A stretch of 64,000 bases of DNA from the NCBI RefSeq assembly GCF_000971975.1, contig NZ_KQ040779.1:141338-205337 (forward strand). Direction: 5' to 3'. A program made the position numbers and the translations under genes. Of this stretch, positions 1 through 10,563 are shown piece by piece. This stretch comes from Paenibacillus algorifonticola. GTDB taxonomy: Bacteria > Bacillota > Bacilli > Paenibacillales > Paenibacillaceae. Under the pieces are notes generated by a model that was given only the letters and a program-made list of their open reading frames with translations, had not been told where the DNA came from and did not search any database. How positions within the stretch are numbered: position 1 is the stretch's first letter; every line of letters begins with the position of its first letter.

Positions 1-3000
1 CTCGCGCGACTCTTTTTCAATCTTGTCTATTGCCAGTTTAGAACCGTCACTCGAAACAAGCAAGTCGCCGACTTTCAGGTCTTTAACAAACGTCCAACCC
101 TTGCCATCAAGCCAGAATGGATGCTCGCCTGTAACCTCGATGATTTCATCCCCGATGTGGACGTAATAGATTTCGTCAGCCTGTTTCTGGAACAGCCCTA
201 CGACCTCTTTATATGCCACTTCTCCGGTTTCGTCATCTTTTGAGAGAACCTTATCCCCTACCTCGATTTCCTCGATAGGTTTCTCCCCTTCGTCTGTGAG
301 AACCTTGGTTCCTGCTGTAAAGCAGTTACATTCGTAGACGAGTTTTTTCGTCGTTTTAACTGTATCTTCACCAAGAACATTCTTCAGCTTCGAGCCCGCC
401 CAAATGACACCCTTGGTGCCATACTTACCCGCATGCTTCAGACCCGGAATCGGAATAATGCTCAGCGTTGCTCCAATTCCTTCACCCCAACGGTCTCCTG
501 CTGAGAGATGTTCGCCAGTAATATAGTTGTTACCCGTAAATGCCTGCTGGAAGCCTTTCACCGTGCCTACCCATGGCACCAGATCAGCAAGGAAGCTTCC
601 GCCCTGCAGCCATGCAGAGTCTCCATCACGGCTTAAGCCAAATGGATCGACATAGGATATCGGGTTGCCATTCACATACGCATAGCGGTTCAGCGTTTGC
701 GAATCGCTTATCGAGCCTGTCAGCACATCCCGGTTGATGAAACGTTTGATTTCTGGATTGTAATAACGCGCACGCATATGGTACAGGCCGTTTGCGTCCG
801 TTGCAACGCCATCCCGTCCATTATACTGGAACGGCTGCTGGATCGTCCCCATATGACGGATTTGTTCACCATACGGTCCGTATTCATACGTATCGGTGAT
901 CGCGCCGTTGTCATCCGTCAGAGCGACTGTGCTTCCACGACGGTCATAATGATACGTGGCATAGCTGCCATCCGCTGCCTCGCGGCCAATCAATCCGAGA
1001 CCGTACACATAATACGCTGTCGGATTACCTTGTCCATCTGTCTCCATCAGCACCTGCGATAATACAGCTTGCGGATTTACGACATAACGAGTCGTTACCC
1101 CGTTTACAGTGACGGAGGTACGTACGTTTTCGCTATTGTAGCCATAGCTGATGCCGCCTGCTTCCGTTAGTCGGTTGCGCGCATCGTAGCTGTAGCTTTG
1201 CATGCTGCCAGCAAGCGGACCGTTAATCATGTTTCCATCCTGATCATACACGACTGCATTCCCGTTATAGGTCGCCAGACGATTGTCCGCTGTGTAGGTC
1301 ATTTCCGTGTTGCTCATGCCAGGCGGAAGCTGCATTTCTGCTGATTCCGGCTGCAAGCCAGCAGCATCTCCTGGTACGTATACACTGCCCGACACATTGC
1401 CGTTTACGTTCTCACCTACACTTAATCCGTTCAAGTATACACTGCCCGTGACGCTCAATGTTGGCCCGCCATTTTCGCTGATGACATTGCCAACCGCATC
1501 ATAGCCATACGTATACGAAAGAATTATGCTGCTATCCAAGCCAATGTCGTTAATCGTCAACAATTGACCCTTCGCATCATACGTTCTTGTTTCCGTTGTG
1601 CCATTAGGTCGAAGCGTTGATGCAAGACGGCCATTGGCATCATAGCTGTAAGCTGTTACGCGGCCGTTCCAATCGGTTACGCTCGTCATGCGGCCTGCAC
1701 GGTCATACGTGTAGGAAACAGTTTTGTTATCTGGATAGGTGAGCAGCGTCATATTGCCTGCTGCGTCATAGCTGTATTTGATGACATTGCCGAATTCATC
1801 CGTATATTGCACGACGCGGTCCAGCTCATCAAATACACGCGTTAAGGCTTTGCCTTGCCCATCCGTTACCGCAGTTATATTGCCGTTAGCATCATACGTA
1901 TAGCTGACTTCACCAGCCTGATCAACGAACTTGCTAAGTCTTGACGCCGCGTCATAGTTATAGGACGTCGTCAGTCCGCGACCATTCGTCTCCACATCCG
2001 GCAAGCCTAAAGCGTTATACGTGTAAGTCGATGTTTCGCCAGCTGCATTCGTTTCGCCAATTAATCTTCCTGCCAAATCATACGTATACGTTGCCGCATT
2101 CTGATTCGGATCGGAGTAGCCGATGACTTGGCTTAATGAATCGTAGCTGCGGCTTGCTTCGCCTTTAAGCGCATCGCTTACAGTCGTCAAACGACTCAGA
2201 TCGTCATAAGCGAATGTAGTAGAGCGATTCATTGGATCAATCGTTTCAACGAGACGATTGAGTTCATCGTACACATAAGTTTGCGAATGATTCAACGCAT
2301 CTTTAATGGTGACCGGATTACCCTTCGCATCATAGACAACCTCGTAGACTTTGGTATTGTCCGCATTATAGGCTTCTACAAGACGATAGAGGGAATCATA
2401 CACATAACGAACGCTTTCTCCTTCTGCATTCGTCTGAGTCAGCACATTGCCGACTGCATCGTAGACAATCTTCACACTGTCGCCAAGCGGATTGACGGCT
2501 TCAATCAAACGGCCCTCCGCATCATAAATGAGCTGCGAAGCTTGATTCAATGCATTCACAACCTGTGTCAGATTGCCGTTGTTATCATAGGTGTAATGTG
2601 TCGTGTTGCCACGCGCATCAACCTCTGACGCAAGGAAGCCTTGCTTGTCATAAGCATACGAGTACGCATGTCCCAGCGCATTCGTATCGCTTAGCAGTTG
2701 ATCATCTGCATTGTACACGAGCTGGCTTGTATTTCCTGCCGCATCGGTTACGCTTGCCATTCTTCCGGCAGCGTCATAACCATACGTCGTAACCTCGCCC
2801 GCCGCATTGTTCATGCTGACCAGTCGGCCTCCATTATACGTATAGGAGGTTTGTGCACCTTTTGGATCAGTAGCCGACAATAACATTCCAGCTGCATCAT
2901 ACGCATAGGTAGTTTTTTGTCCATCTGTATCCGTTACGGATAACAAACGGTTCTTATTGTCGTACGTATACGTCATCGTATTACCATCAGGACCTGTTGC

Positions 3001-6000
3001 GCTTAGCAGATTGTCCTCATTGTCATAGGTCATATTGACCTGCGCACCCGTATAATCGGTTGAACGAATCAGATTTCGCCTGTCATCATAGGCATAGCTG
3101 ATCGTCTGATTTAGCGGATTAGTCGCGGTTAGGCGATTTCCCTGTGCATCATACGTAAAGGTCATTTTATTCCCTAAGCTGTCTTCCGTTTGAAGCAGTT
3201 GGTACTGCGCATCATGCGTGAGCTTCTGCACATCGCCATTACGATTGGTAATCGTCGTAACTAACTGCTTGTCCTTCTCTTCATAGCTGAACGTAGTTGG
3301 AGCATGACCAGCAACAGCATCCTGCTGCTTGATGACGCGTCCTTCATTATCATACGTATTCTCGAACAGCTGGACGCCCTCGCTCGATGCGCTGACAATC
3401 CGATTGCTGCTGTCGTAGCTGTACGTCGTCGCATTTCCTGCTGCATCGGTTATTTCGCTCAAGCGACCGGTTGCATCATAAGAGAATTGGACGGAACGCG
3501 CTGCCGGATCAGCAACCTCAGCCACTCGGCCAGCTGCATCATAACTGAGTGTCAAAGCCGCTCCTGTCAATGGATCGCTGATTGTCGATAAAGCACCATC
3601 CGCTGCGTAACCAAATGCCAGCTTCAGCCCGCTTTTCTCCTCAATTTCAGTCAAGCGCCCTGCGGCTGCGAAACGATAGAATGTACCATCATTGCGTTCA
3701 AGCACATAGGTGCCGTCCGCATTTTTCGTCAAATGATCCAATCTTGTTGCTTTATCGGTTGACGAATAGGTACCGTCCGCTGCTTTATTAAATACATTCG
3801 AGCGGAAAGCATTCCAGTAAACCGTTGCGTTGTTCGCGCCAGCCTCCAGCTTCATCTCAAAGTTATGGCTCCAGCCAACTCCCAGATCGCCAGTACCCGT
3901 CAATAACGAATGATATTGGGCCTGAAAAGGAATCGGAACCGCGCCATGTGCCGTAAGCAAGGTGCGATTAATAATTTGCGCCCCCGTTGCCGTATCGATC
4001 GGATCAGCATGGAACGTCTGTGGATCATAGTCCGACGGGTCCAGCGTCTTCACTTTGTCCGCTGCGCTGATACCGGATATTGGTGTGCCATCTGTTCCAG
4101 TGAAGCTCAGGTCAATGGTGCCAAATGGTGCAAATACGAGATATTCCGCGCCGCTTGTATTCGTAAGCAGCAGCGTTGCTCCCGCGTTTACATTTAGCGG
4201 GCTTTGTCCTGGCTGCTCACTGCCAGAGCCACTGCGATACGTGAAGGAACCGCCGGCTTTTAGCGTTTGAGTTGACGAGGTCAGATTTTTAGCCTGAACC
4301 GTTTGATCGGCTTTCAGCGTTTCCTGCTCAAGTGCCGGATCCGTACGGTCTACATAACCAAATGACTCATACGGTCCCCAAATAGTTAACGATTGACTAA
4401 GAGGACTCGTTACAATCATCTTCTCGGCTATAGCAAGCTCGTGCGTTGCTGCTGTATCACGAGAAGCGTAACCAAGCACTGTTCCCGTGCTATTATATGA
4501 CGCCCAGTCCATTGTGCCACTGCTGGTAAAGGCCCAAACCTTCGGGCTGATATTCGTCAGCTCGACCGTATTTTTGAAGGAAACCGGAACAATTCGCAGG
4601 GCTGGCTCTTCCTGCTCCGTTACAAGGAAAGCAAGCGCGCCGCCCGTTACAACGGTTCCCGTACCAATCCGGCTCGTAATGACAAGCTTATGGCCTGCCG
4701 GTACGCTTATGGCCGTATTGGTTGCCTCTCTCAAATAGCGTACAGGAGCCCCTGCGCTATCATACAAAGCGTAATCGTATTTTCCGTTAAGGTTGATCGT
4801 AGACGCGCCGCCCGATTGATTTTTCACCGCCAGCGTTTCGCCTACTGCCAAAGCTTTCACAAATTCATTGGCATTGCCGCCATCGGTTACATTGATCGCA
4901 TCCGTTGGCGCCATAACCGTTATAGCAGCGACATCCGCGTTGGTAATCAGCATCCGCTCTGTTGAATCAATCACACGCGGGTTCACCAAGCTGCCGTTGC
5001 CGAAACGCTGCATATTTCCCCATAAATCATAAATCTGATAGTCATATTTTCCAATGATCCGCAGATTGAAAGAATCAGGTGAAATATTGCGCAGCGAATA
5101 GGAAGCTCCTGGATCAAGCGTCTTAATCGTTACGGCCCGAATCATTCTTGGGGTAATGTCGAAAGCATCATAAGCACCGCTAACGGTGACCGTGTGCGTA
5201 GCAGATGGGGTCAGTACAAACTTCGCATCAACCGAAATAATTTGCTCTTTCTGCGTTGCCCCAGCCCCATAGCTGTTAACGGAGCCATCTGCCGCATATT
5301 CGGCATTATCATACGTGCCGTCTAAATACAGGCTCATTCTTTTATTCGTTTTCTGCTTAATTTCCAGCGTCCCATCTCCGGAGAGCGTACGGACAAAAGA
5401 AACGGGGTTCGCCCGATTGCTAAGCTGGAACAAATCATATGCCCCATAAGCAACCATATTGCTAGTGCCGCTGTTCATAATGGCTGCTTTTTCGCCTACA
5501 GTGACAGCCTGTCCGATAGAAGCGCTCCGCTCGCGATAGTAGCTTTTAATATCGCCTGCTGCATCGTACAGCGCCAAATCATAGACGCCTGTCATTTTCA
5601 CATTGCCATCTTTCGTACCGGTGTAAGCAGCCTCAAAGCTGCTGCCCGGCTGAAGCGTACGCTCGAATAAAGCAGGGTTCGTACGATTCGTCAATTGGAA
5701 AGCATCATAAGCGCCTTCAACCGTAATGGCTAAGGAATTAGCATTCGTAACCGCAATGCGGTTTCCTGACGAAATAACCTCAAGCGCTGCCGTTTGATCC
5801 CGTCCCAGCTCCCTGACATCCTGATCCGCAGCAAACTCAACGAAATCATATAGGCCGCTCGGATATACCTCATAAGGAGTCAGCTCCTTGTTGGTCGCTT
5901 CAAAGCTTTCGCCTGGAGCGAGCGTACGCTGAAACGTTACGGGATTCGTACGGGCATTGTTGTCAAAAACATCATAAGCACCGTAAACCACGATGGACTG

Positions 6001-8715
6001 AACATCCGTGTTCATAACCGCAATTCGCTGCCCCGTATTCACCAATCTATTTTTAATGATGTTTTGCTGCCTTGCATAGGTTTTTAAACCATTTTGATCA
6101 AAAAGCGAATAATCATATTTGCCCGTCATATAAACAGAGGCATCATCCGTTCCTTTAAAAACAGCCTCCATGCTTTGGCGAGGTGCAAGGGTACGTTCAA
6201 AAAGCGCAGGATTCGCGCGGCTGGTCAATGCGAATACATCATATGGCCCTTCAATAGCCATTGAAGAAGCCTGCGCATTCGTAACCGCCAAACGGTTGAG
6301 CCCAGACACATTTTTGACCGTCGTATCATGCTCACGCTCAACATCGGTTACATCATTAGCAGCATCATATTGAGCAAGATCATAAAGTCCTGTCGAATAA
6401 ACCGGGAACAGCTTGCCAGTCTGATTTCGCAGCTCCATGCTCTCACTTGCCGTTAATACCCTGCTAAACGTAACCGGATTAGCCCGGCTCGTAATCGCAA
6501 ACAGTTCGTATGGCCCATAAACCTCCATCGCCGTTGTTCCGGTATTCATAACAGCCACATGCTTGCCCGCATCCACATCGCGATAAGCGATCGTGCGCCC
6601 GCGTGCATAGCTGTCTGGATCGCCGGCAGCATCATAATCCATAATATCGTGCTTACCTGTCAGATCCACTCGTTCATTATAAGTAGAAGTATTTTTCGCC
6701 TGAGCGCTTTGTCCAACTGCAAGCTCCTTCACAACCAAAGCTGGATTCGCGCTCGATTGCACAAGCGTCACGTCATTAGGCGTAAGAATTTGCAGCACGG
6801 AGCTCCCGCTGTTCGTCAGCGTTATCCGTTCCGAGTTATAAAGAATTTGTCCGAGAGAGGTTTCCTTGCGCTTCGACGAGCGCGGCTCTCCTGTCGTTTT
6901 ATAACTGGCCTGATCGTAAGTACCTGACATATTTAAATGAAAAAGCGTTGGGCTTATATTCGTCAGACGCATGCTCTGCCCATTGGCCAAAAAGCCCTTG
7001 TAAAGCGCAGGAGCTGATCGATCCGTTAAGCGAAAAGCATCATACGGACCCGATGCAACAATCGGCGCCGTACCGCTGTTGGAAATGATGATTCGCTCCG
7101 TATCATCCACGATATGGCTGTCAGCCGTTTGCGGATTGCCGAATTCGCTCACTTCATTTCCCGTGTCATAGGTGACATAATGATGCTGATTATTCAAGCT
7201 GACCGTAAATGATTTAAGGGAGATATTATCAGCCTGAACGGTTTCACCTGCCAGCAATGTCTTATTAAAGCTGACCGGGTTTGAGCGCGATACGAACCTA
7301 AAGGCATCATAAGGAGCAATAATCTCCGCTGCCCCGCTGCCCACATTCGTAAAGGCGGCGCGTTCTCCTGCACTAATGCTGAAGCTGCCTAAAGAACGTT
7401 TTGCATAATAGTTATTAATGTTCCCTAAGCTGTCGTACATGGCGTAATCGTACAAGCCATTCATCGTAAAAGCAGCATTGCCCGACAAGCGATTCGTCGC
7501 TTCATAGCTTTGTCCTACTGCTATTGAACCAATAAAAAGGGCTGGGTCTGTGCGGCCGGTGAAGCTAAAACCGTCTGGGGGACCGACGACTTCGGCTGTA
7601 CCTCCATCTGTTTTGGTAATGACGATGCTGCCGCCAGCAGGAATTGTCTTTGTCCCTGCCGTTGTCGTTATTTTTCGTCCATAATCGGCGACGCTGCCGC
7701 TCACACTATATTGTGCAAAATCATATGACCCTTTTAGATTTAGGGCATAGCTTTCGGATGATGTATTTTTGACTAGAAGACTTTGACCACTGGTCAGCGT
7801 CTGTGTATACAACGCCGGATAAGCACGTGCTTTAGTTGGAAGCGCATCATAGGGACCCTCGATCACGAGCGGTACGTCCGAATAGTTGCTTACAATTATT
7901 TTCTGACCAGCATACAACATATCTGATGTATAGCCTGTATGACCATAGGAGTCGAGAACGCCTGCGGCATCGTAAATCGCATAGTCATAATTTTTATGAG
8001 TGAAATACATCGTAAACGTAAAGGATGTTACATTTAACGCTTCTAAATGCTGACCCTGCTGCAGCGTCTTCACAAACACCGCCGGGTTAGAACGGCTGGC
8101 GAAGGAGAACACCTCATAAGGCGCCAGCACCTCATAGCTGGTCGTTCCCGTATTCGTAATAGCGATACCTTCCCTTGCTGGAATCGTCATTGTTCCACCA
8201 GCATGAGTACGGTCATAGGTGTTGGGAATATCATTGGCATTGTAATCGGCATGGCTGTTTTTGCCGCCTACGTCAATGCTTTCCGATGAGGTAATCAGAT
8301 TGGTTGCCTTCATGCTCTGCCCTGGAAACAGCAAATATTTTTTCAAGGCTGGTGTAGAGGTATAGCTTGCACCAAGCTCTCTAGTTACCGTCTTCAGCAC
8401 AACTCCGCTTGCTGACGTATTCGTAATAACGAGCCGCTGCCCGCCTACGATACTAAGCGACTTTTTGCCTGTGCCTTGGCCAAAGTTGACAACTGACCCA
8501 TTGGCTGCATAACGGGCATAATCATAAGATGTGCCTTCAGCGGTTACCGCTGTAGTGGATGCAGCAAAACTGGAGGTTACAACCGCTGAAGAATAACCGG
8601 GAACGGTATAGTTAAGCGGAGCTGCATAAGTGATATTCGGCTTGACGAGGAAACCGATCGTAAAAGCTAAAGCAAGGCAGGCTAAGGTCAGCCATTGTAT
8701 CGTTTTGCGAATCAT
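1..8715 (-). CDS. Giant secreted RHS/YD-repeat polymorphic toxin, C-terminus cut by window edge
   Basis: Open without interruption from the ATG at 8715 to base 1, at least 2,900 residues, so 3'-partial. In order: a Sec signal peptide (about residues 1-32, ending near ITYAA); about 14-16 tandem repeats of ~89 residues; a DUF6531-like segment (about 3,750-4,000, with DPIDTATGA and GWSHNFE); some 30 YD repeats (pattern xYDxxGRL); the RHS core ending in YVDPFGL (about 631-655); a pre-toxin-TG-like linker; and a HINT domain starting CFTAGTKVLT near 325 with GEHPFW further on. This order is typical of secreted polymorphic toxins in which a variable toxin follows the HINT peptidase; that tip lies outside the window. 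Start: GGAGG sits 6 bases upstream, and the ATG shares an A with the stop of the preceding gene (TAATG), so translation is probably coupled. The toxin activity cannot be told from here. Confidence 0.9.
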   Translation of the reverse strand, partial: MIRKTIQWLTLACLALAFTIGFLVKPNITYAAPLNYTVPGYSSAVVTSSFAASTTAVTAEGTSYDYARYAANGSVVNFGQGTGKKSLSIVGGQRLVITNTSASGVVLKTVTRELGASYTSTPALKKYLLFPGQSMKATNLITSSESIDVGGKNSHADYNANDIPNTYDRTHAGGTMTIPAREGIAITNTGTTSYEVLAPYEVFSFASRSNPAVFVKTLQQGQHLEALNVTSFTFTMYFTHKNYDYAIYDAAGVLDSYGHTGYTSDMLYAGQKIIVSNYSDVPLVIEGPYDALPTKARAYPALYTQTLTSGQSLLVKNTSSESYALNLKGSYDFAQYSVSGSVADYGRKITTTAGTKTIPAGGSIVITKTDGGTAEVVGPPDGFSFTGRTDPALFIGSIAVGQSYEATNRLSGNAAFTMNGLYDYAMYDSLGNINNYYAKRSLGSFSISAGERAAFTNVGSGAAEIIAPYDAFRFVSRSNPVSFNKTLLAGETVQADNISLKSFTVSLNNQHHYVTYDTGNEVSEFGNPQTADSHIVDDTERIIISNSGTAPIVASGPYDAFRLTDRSAPALYKGFLANGQSMRLTNISPTLFHLNMSGTYDQASYKTTGEPRSSKRKETSLGQILYNSERITLTNSGSSVLQILTPNDVTLVQSSANPALVVKELAVGQSAQAKNTSTYNERVDLTGKHDIMDYDAAGDPDSYARGRTIAYRDVDAGKHVAVMNTGTTAMEVYGPYELFAITSRANPVTFSRVLTASESMELRNQTGKLFPVYSTGLYDLAQYDAANDVTDVEREHDTTVKNVSGLNRLAVTNAQASSMAIEGPYDVFALTSRANPALFERTLAPRQSMEAVFKGTDDASVYMTGKYDYSLFDQNGLKTYARQQNIIKNRLVNTGQRIAVMNTDVQSIVVYGAYDVFDNNARTNPVTFQRTLAPGESFEATNKELTPYEVYPSGLYDFVEFAADQDVRELGRDQTAALEVISSGNRIAVTNANSLAITVEGAYDAFQLTNRTNPALFERTLQPGSSFEAAYTGTKDGNVKMTGVYDLALYDAAGDIKSYYRERSASIGQAVTVGEKAAIMNSGTSNMVAYGAYDLFQLSNRANPVSFVRTLSGDGTLEIKQKTNKRMSLYLDGTYDNAEYAADGSVNSYGAGATQKEQIISVDAKFVLTPSATHTVTVSGAYDAFDITPRMIRAVTIKTLDPGASYSLRNISPDSFNLRIIGKYDYQIYDLWGNMQRFGNGSLVNPRVIDSTERMLITNADVAAITVMAPTDAINVTDGGNANEFVKALAVGETLAVKNQSGGASTINLNGKYDYALYDSAGAPVRYLREATNTAISVPAGHKLVITSRIGTGTVVTGGALAFLVTEQEEPALRIVPVSFKNTVELTNISPKVWAFTSSGTMDWASYNSTGTVLGYASRDTAATHELAIAEKMIVTSPLSQSLTIWGPYESFGYVDRTDPALEQETLKADQTVQAKNLTSSTQTLKAGGSFTYRSGSGSEQPGQSPLNVNAGATLLLTNTSGAEYLVFAPFGTIDLSFTGTDGTPISGISAADKVKTLDPSDYDPQTFHADPIDTATGAQIINRTLLTAHGAVPIPFQAQYHSLLTGTGDLGVGWSHNFEMKLEAGANNATVYWNAFRSNVFNKAADGTYSSTDKATRLDHLTKNADGTYVLERNDGTFYRFAAAGRLTEIEEKSGLKLAFGYAADGALSTISDPLTGAALTLSYDAAGRVAEVADPAARSVQFSYDATGRLSEITDAAGNATTYSYDSSNRIVSASSEGVQLFENTYDNEGRVIKQQDAVAGHAPTTFSYEEKDKQLVTTITNRNGDVQKLTHDAQYQLLQTEDSLGNKMTFTYDAQGNRLTATNPLNQTISYAYDDRRNLIRSTDYTGAQVNMTYDNEDNLLSATGPDGNTMTYTYDNKNRLLSVTDTDGQKTTYAYDAAGMLLSATDPKGAQTSYTYNGGRLVSMNNAAGEVTTYGYDAAGRMASVTDAAGNTSQLVYNADDQLLSDTNALGHAYSYAYDKQGFLASEVDARGNTTHYTYDNNGNLTQVVNALNQASQLIYDAEGRLIEAVNPLGDSVKIVYDAVGNVLTQTNAEGESVRYVYDSLYRLVEAYNADNTKVYEVVYDAKGNPVTIKDALNHSQTYVYDELNRLVETIDPMNRSTTFAYDDLSRLTTVSDALKGEASRSYDSLSQVIGYSDPNQNAATYTYDLAGRLIGETNAAGETSTYTYNALGLPDVETNGRGLTTSYNYDAASRLSKFVDQAGEVSYTYDANGNITAVTDGQGKALTRVFDELDRVVQYTDEFGNVIKYSYDAAGNMTLLTYPDNKTVSYTYDRAGRMTSVTDWNGRVTAYSYDANGRLASTLRPNGTTETRTYDAKGQLLTINDIGLDSSIILSYTYGYDAVGNVISENGGPTLSVTGSVYLNGLSVGENVNGNVSGSVYVPGDAAGLQPESAEMQLPPGMSNTEMTYTADNRLATYNGNAVVYDQDGNMINGPLAGSMQSYSYDARNRLTEAGGISYGYNSENVRTSVTVNGVTTRYVVNPQAVLSQVLMETDGQGNPTAYYVYGLGLIGREAADGSYATYHYDRRGSTVALTDDNGAITDTYEYGPYGEQIRHMGTIQQPFQYNGRDGVATDANGLYHMRARYYNPEIKRFINRDVLTGSISDSQTLNRYAYVNGNPISYVDPFGLSRDGDSAWLQGGSFLADLVPWVGTVKGFQQAFTGNNYITGEHLSAGDRWGEGIGATLSIIPIPGLKHAGKYGTKGVIWAGSKLKNVLGEDTVKTTKKLVYECNCFTAGTKVLTDEGEKPIEEIEVGDKVLSKDDETGEVAYKEVVGLFQKQADEIYYVHIGDEIIEVTGEHPFWLDGKGWTFVKDLKVGDLLVSSDGSKLAIDKIEKESRE
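4480..8600 (-). repeat. Tandem ~267-bp (~89-residue) repeats inside the RHS protein
   Basis: In the N-terminal half of the RHS protein a unit recurs about every 264-274 bases. Its best landmark is a (G/A)xYDxF-type motif followed by an R-x-NP and RTLAPG-like stretch. Landmarks fall near 8110, 7846, 7572, 7308, 7042, 6774 (degenerate), 6505, 6236, 5967, 5700, 5434, 5167 and 4898, with weaker units at both ends. Alternating hydrophobic residues and glycine turns suggest beta-sandwich modules forming a stalk. Units differ from one another, so this is an old expansion, not a recent duplication. Confidence 0.85.
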
Positions 8716-10496
8716 TATGGTTGCCTCCGGTTGATTGTGAAGTCATCTACAAAAAATCCAACAGTTGCATCAGAGCTCTCAACATACAGAGAAAGCTCCG
8801 ATGCATCTCCGCTATAGCTGTAAGGGCCTTCAAGAATAGCCCATTCTCCAGCTTTTACGACGTTTACACTGACGTTATCGTAGTAATCCACACCTTCGGC
8901 TGTTTTTCTGTGAATCGTCATTAGCAGATTGGCTGGTGCAGAATCGCCGTGCAAACGAAAAGCAGCTCTCACCGTGTAGGACTGGTCAGCTTGCAAGGAG
9001 CCCGTCAAATTCAATAGCGGTCCCTGCCACTCCGCCGTGCGATTGGTTACCTTTAGACTGCGTTGTCCACTGCTGGCCGCCTCGTCCGCATTGCTTAATA
9101 CGACTCCTTCTCCGAGAGCATTCCAGCCTTGCAAGCTGCCATCTTCAAAATCATGACTGATAACAGGAGGAGCAGCTTCATGCTTCTTCACCTGAAACTC
9201 ATCCAAATAGAAGCTGGCCGTGGCGTTCGCGCTTTCCATATAAACGGTTAAATTGGTTACCTCACCCGTAAAGGTATAAACCCCTTCGAAGAAAGCCCAG
9301 CCATCTGCCGTCACATGACTCGCACTAATATTTTCATAATAATCCGTACCATCCGCGGCTTTGCGATTCATCGTTAATAAAATATCAGAGGATGGCGTTC
9401 CTTCCGCAAGCTTAATTTTGCCGCTAATGTCGTAAGTGACCCCTTTCTTCATGTTTGAGGTCAAATTTAGAATGGGTCCTTGCCAGGACGCGGTTCTTCC
9501 TGAAATTTTGAGGCTATGGCTTCCCGCACTTGCTGCCTCTTGGGAATTGGCTACCACGACACCATCACCCTGCGCGCTCCAGCCTTGCGTGGTCCCATTT
9601 TCAAAATCATGCAATAGCGTATCAGGTGCAGGTGCAGGTGAAGGCGTAGGTGAAGGCGCAACATAAGCATCAATGCTCGCATCATCCAAATAAAATACCG
9701 CTGTATCGCTCGTGCTTTCCAAATAGAGAGACAGATTAGACGCCTCTTGGCTGATCATATAGACTCCCTCTAATACAGCCCAGCCATCAGCAGTAACCGT
9801 TTGGGTATTCAAATGGTCATAGAAGCTGCTTCCATCAGCCAATGTCCGCTTAATCGTCATCATGATTTGTGTCGATTCCTCACCTTGAGGAAGACGTACA
9901 GCTGCTTTAATGCGGTAGCTATTTCCTTTCTCTATCGCTGGGGTTACTTCAAGAATTGGGCCCTGCCACGACGCTGTGCGGTTGATGACTTTCAGACTGT
10001 GTTTCCCTCTGCTGGCTATGTCCTGAGAATTAATGAGCTGCACACCATCGCCTTGCGGGGCCCAGCCTTGGGAGGTGCCATCTTCAAAAGTGTGGAGAAG
10101 GCCTGTTCCACTAACGGGAGGAGCTACTGGGGGTGTTACGGCAGCTTTCGTATACTTGGAAGAAAGCATATTTCCATTTTTGTCATAAACGTATTCCACA
10201 CGATCGCCATTGTCATAATCTACAGCTACCAGACGATTAAGCTCATCATACGTATACGTAGCCGCAAAAGCCGATGAACTAAGCAAACCAAACATAACCA
10301 AAGCAAACATACTAATCTTGCCCCACAAGGTGAAACGGCTGCCACTGTCCTCTGGCGGTGCAGCGCGTTTCATTCCAAGAAATATAGAGAAAGGATGAAA
10401 ATCATCTACTTTCCTATATTTAGAAAAATACGTAAAACCTTTTAACAATCGACTTCGCCTCCTACTTTCTCTTGCTGCATCCTGCATGTCATCCAT
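8715..10496 (-). CDS. Secreted protein with one YD repeat and three CBM_4_9-like modules
   Basis: 593 residues from the furthest start. A hydrophobic signal segment lies at about residues 58-78 (ending SSAFA), followed by one YD unit (TYTYDELNRL, then YVYDKNGNM) and three related ~145-residue modules, each beginning with an FE(D/N)GTxQGW-like motif and ending in a FYLDD/FFVDD strand. These resemble family 4/9 carbohydrate-binding modules, so cell-wall or glycan binding is likely; no catalytic domain is seen. P/A-rich linkers separate the modules. The start is uncertain: ATG 10496, ATG 10487 (AAGG 9 bases upstream) or ATG 10373, the last giving a normal-length signal peptide. The stop overlaps the ATG of the giant RHS gene, implying stoichiometric co-expression; it may help anchor or present that protein. 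Confidence 0.85.
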   Translation of the reverse strand: MDDMQDAARESRRRSRLLKGFTYFSKYRKVDDFHPFSIFLGMKRAAPPEDSGSRFTLWGKISMFALVMFGLLSSSAFAATYTYDELNRLVAVDYDNGDRVEYVYDKNGNMLSSKYTKAAVTPPVAPPVSGTGLLHTFEDGTSQGWAPQGDGVQLINSQDIASRGKHSLKVINRTASWQGPILEVTPAIEKGNSYRIKAAVRLPQGEESTQIMMTIKRTLADGSSFYDHLNTQTVTADGWAVLEGVYMISQEASNLSLYLESTSDTAVFYLDDASIDAYVAPSPTPSPAPAPDTLLHDFENGTTQGWSAQGDGVVVANSQEAASAGSHSLKISGRTASWQGPILNLTSNMKKGVTYDISGKIKLAEGTPSSDILLTMNRKAADGTDYYENISASHVTADGWAFFEGVYTFTGEVTNLTVYMESANATASFYLDEFQVKKHEAAPPVISHDFEDGSLQGWNALGEGVVLSNADEAASSGQRSLKVTNRTAEWQGPLLNLTGSLQADQSYTVRAAFRLHGDSAPANLLMTIHRKTAEGVDYYDNVSVNVVKAGEWAILEGPYSYSGDASELSLYVESSDATVGFFVDDFTINRRQP

Positions 10497-10563
10497 CCTT
10501 TTTTGTCATTTATTAGGCCCCAACTTTACTATACAGACATTTCCAATCCTTTTCATTGAGTGA

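Noticed and set aside
4480..8600. Regularly spaced repeats considered as a CRISPR-like array
   Set aside because: The ~267-base period is inside one open frame, units are divergent, and there are no short identical repeats with spacers or cas genes.
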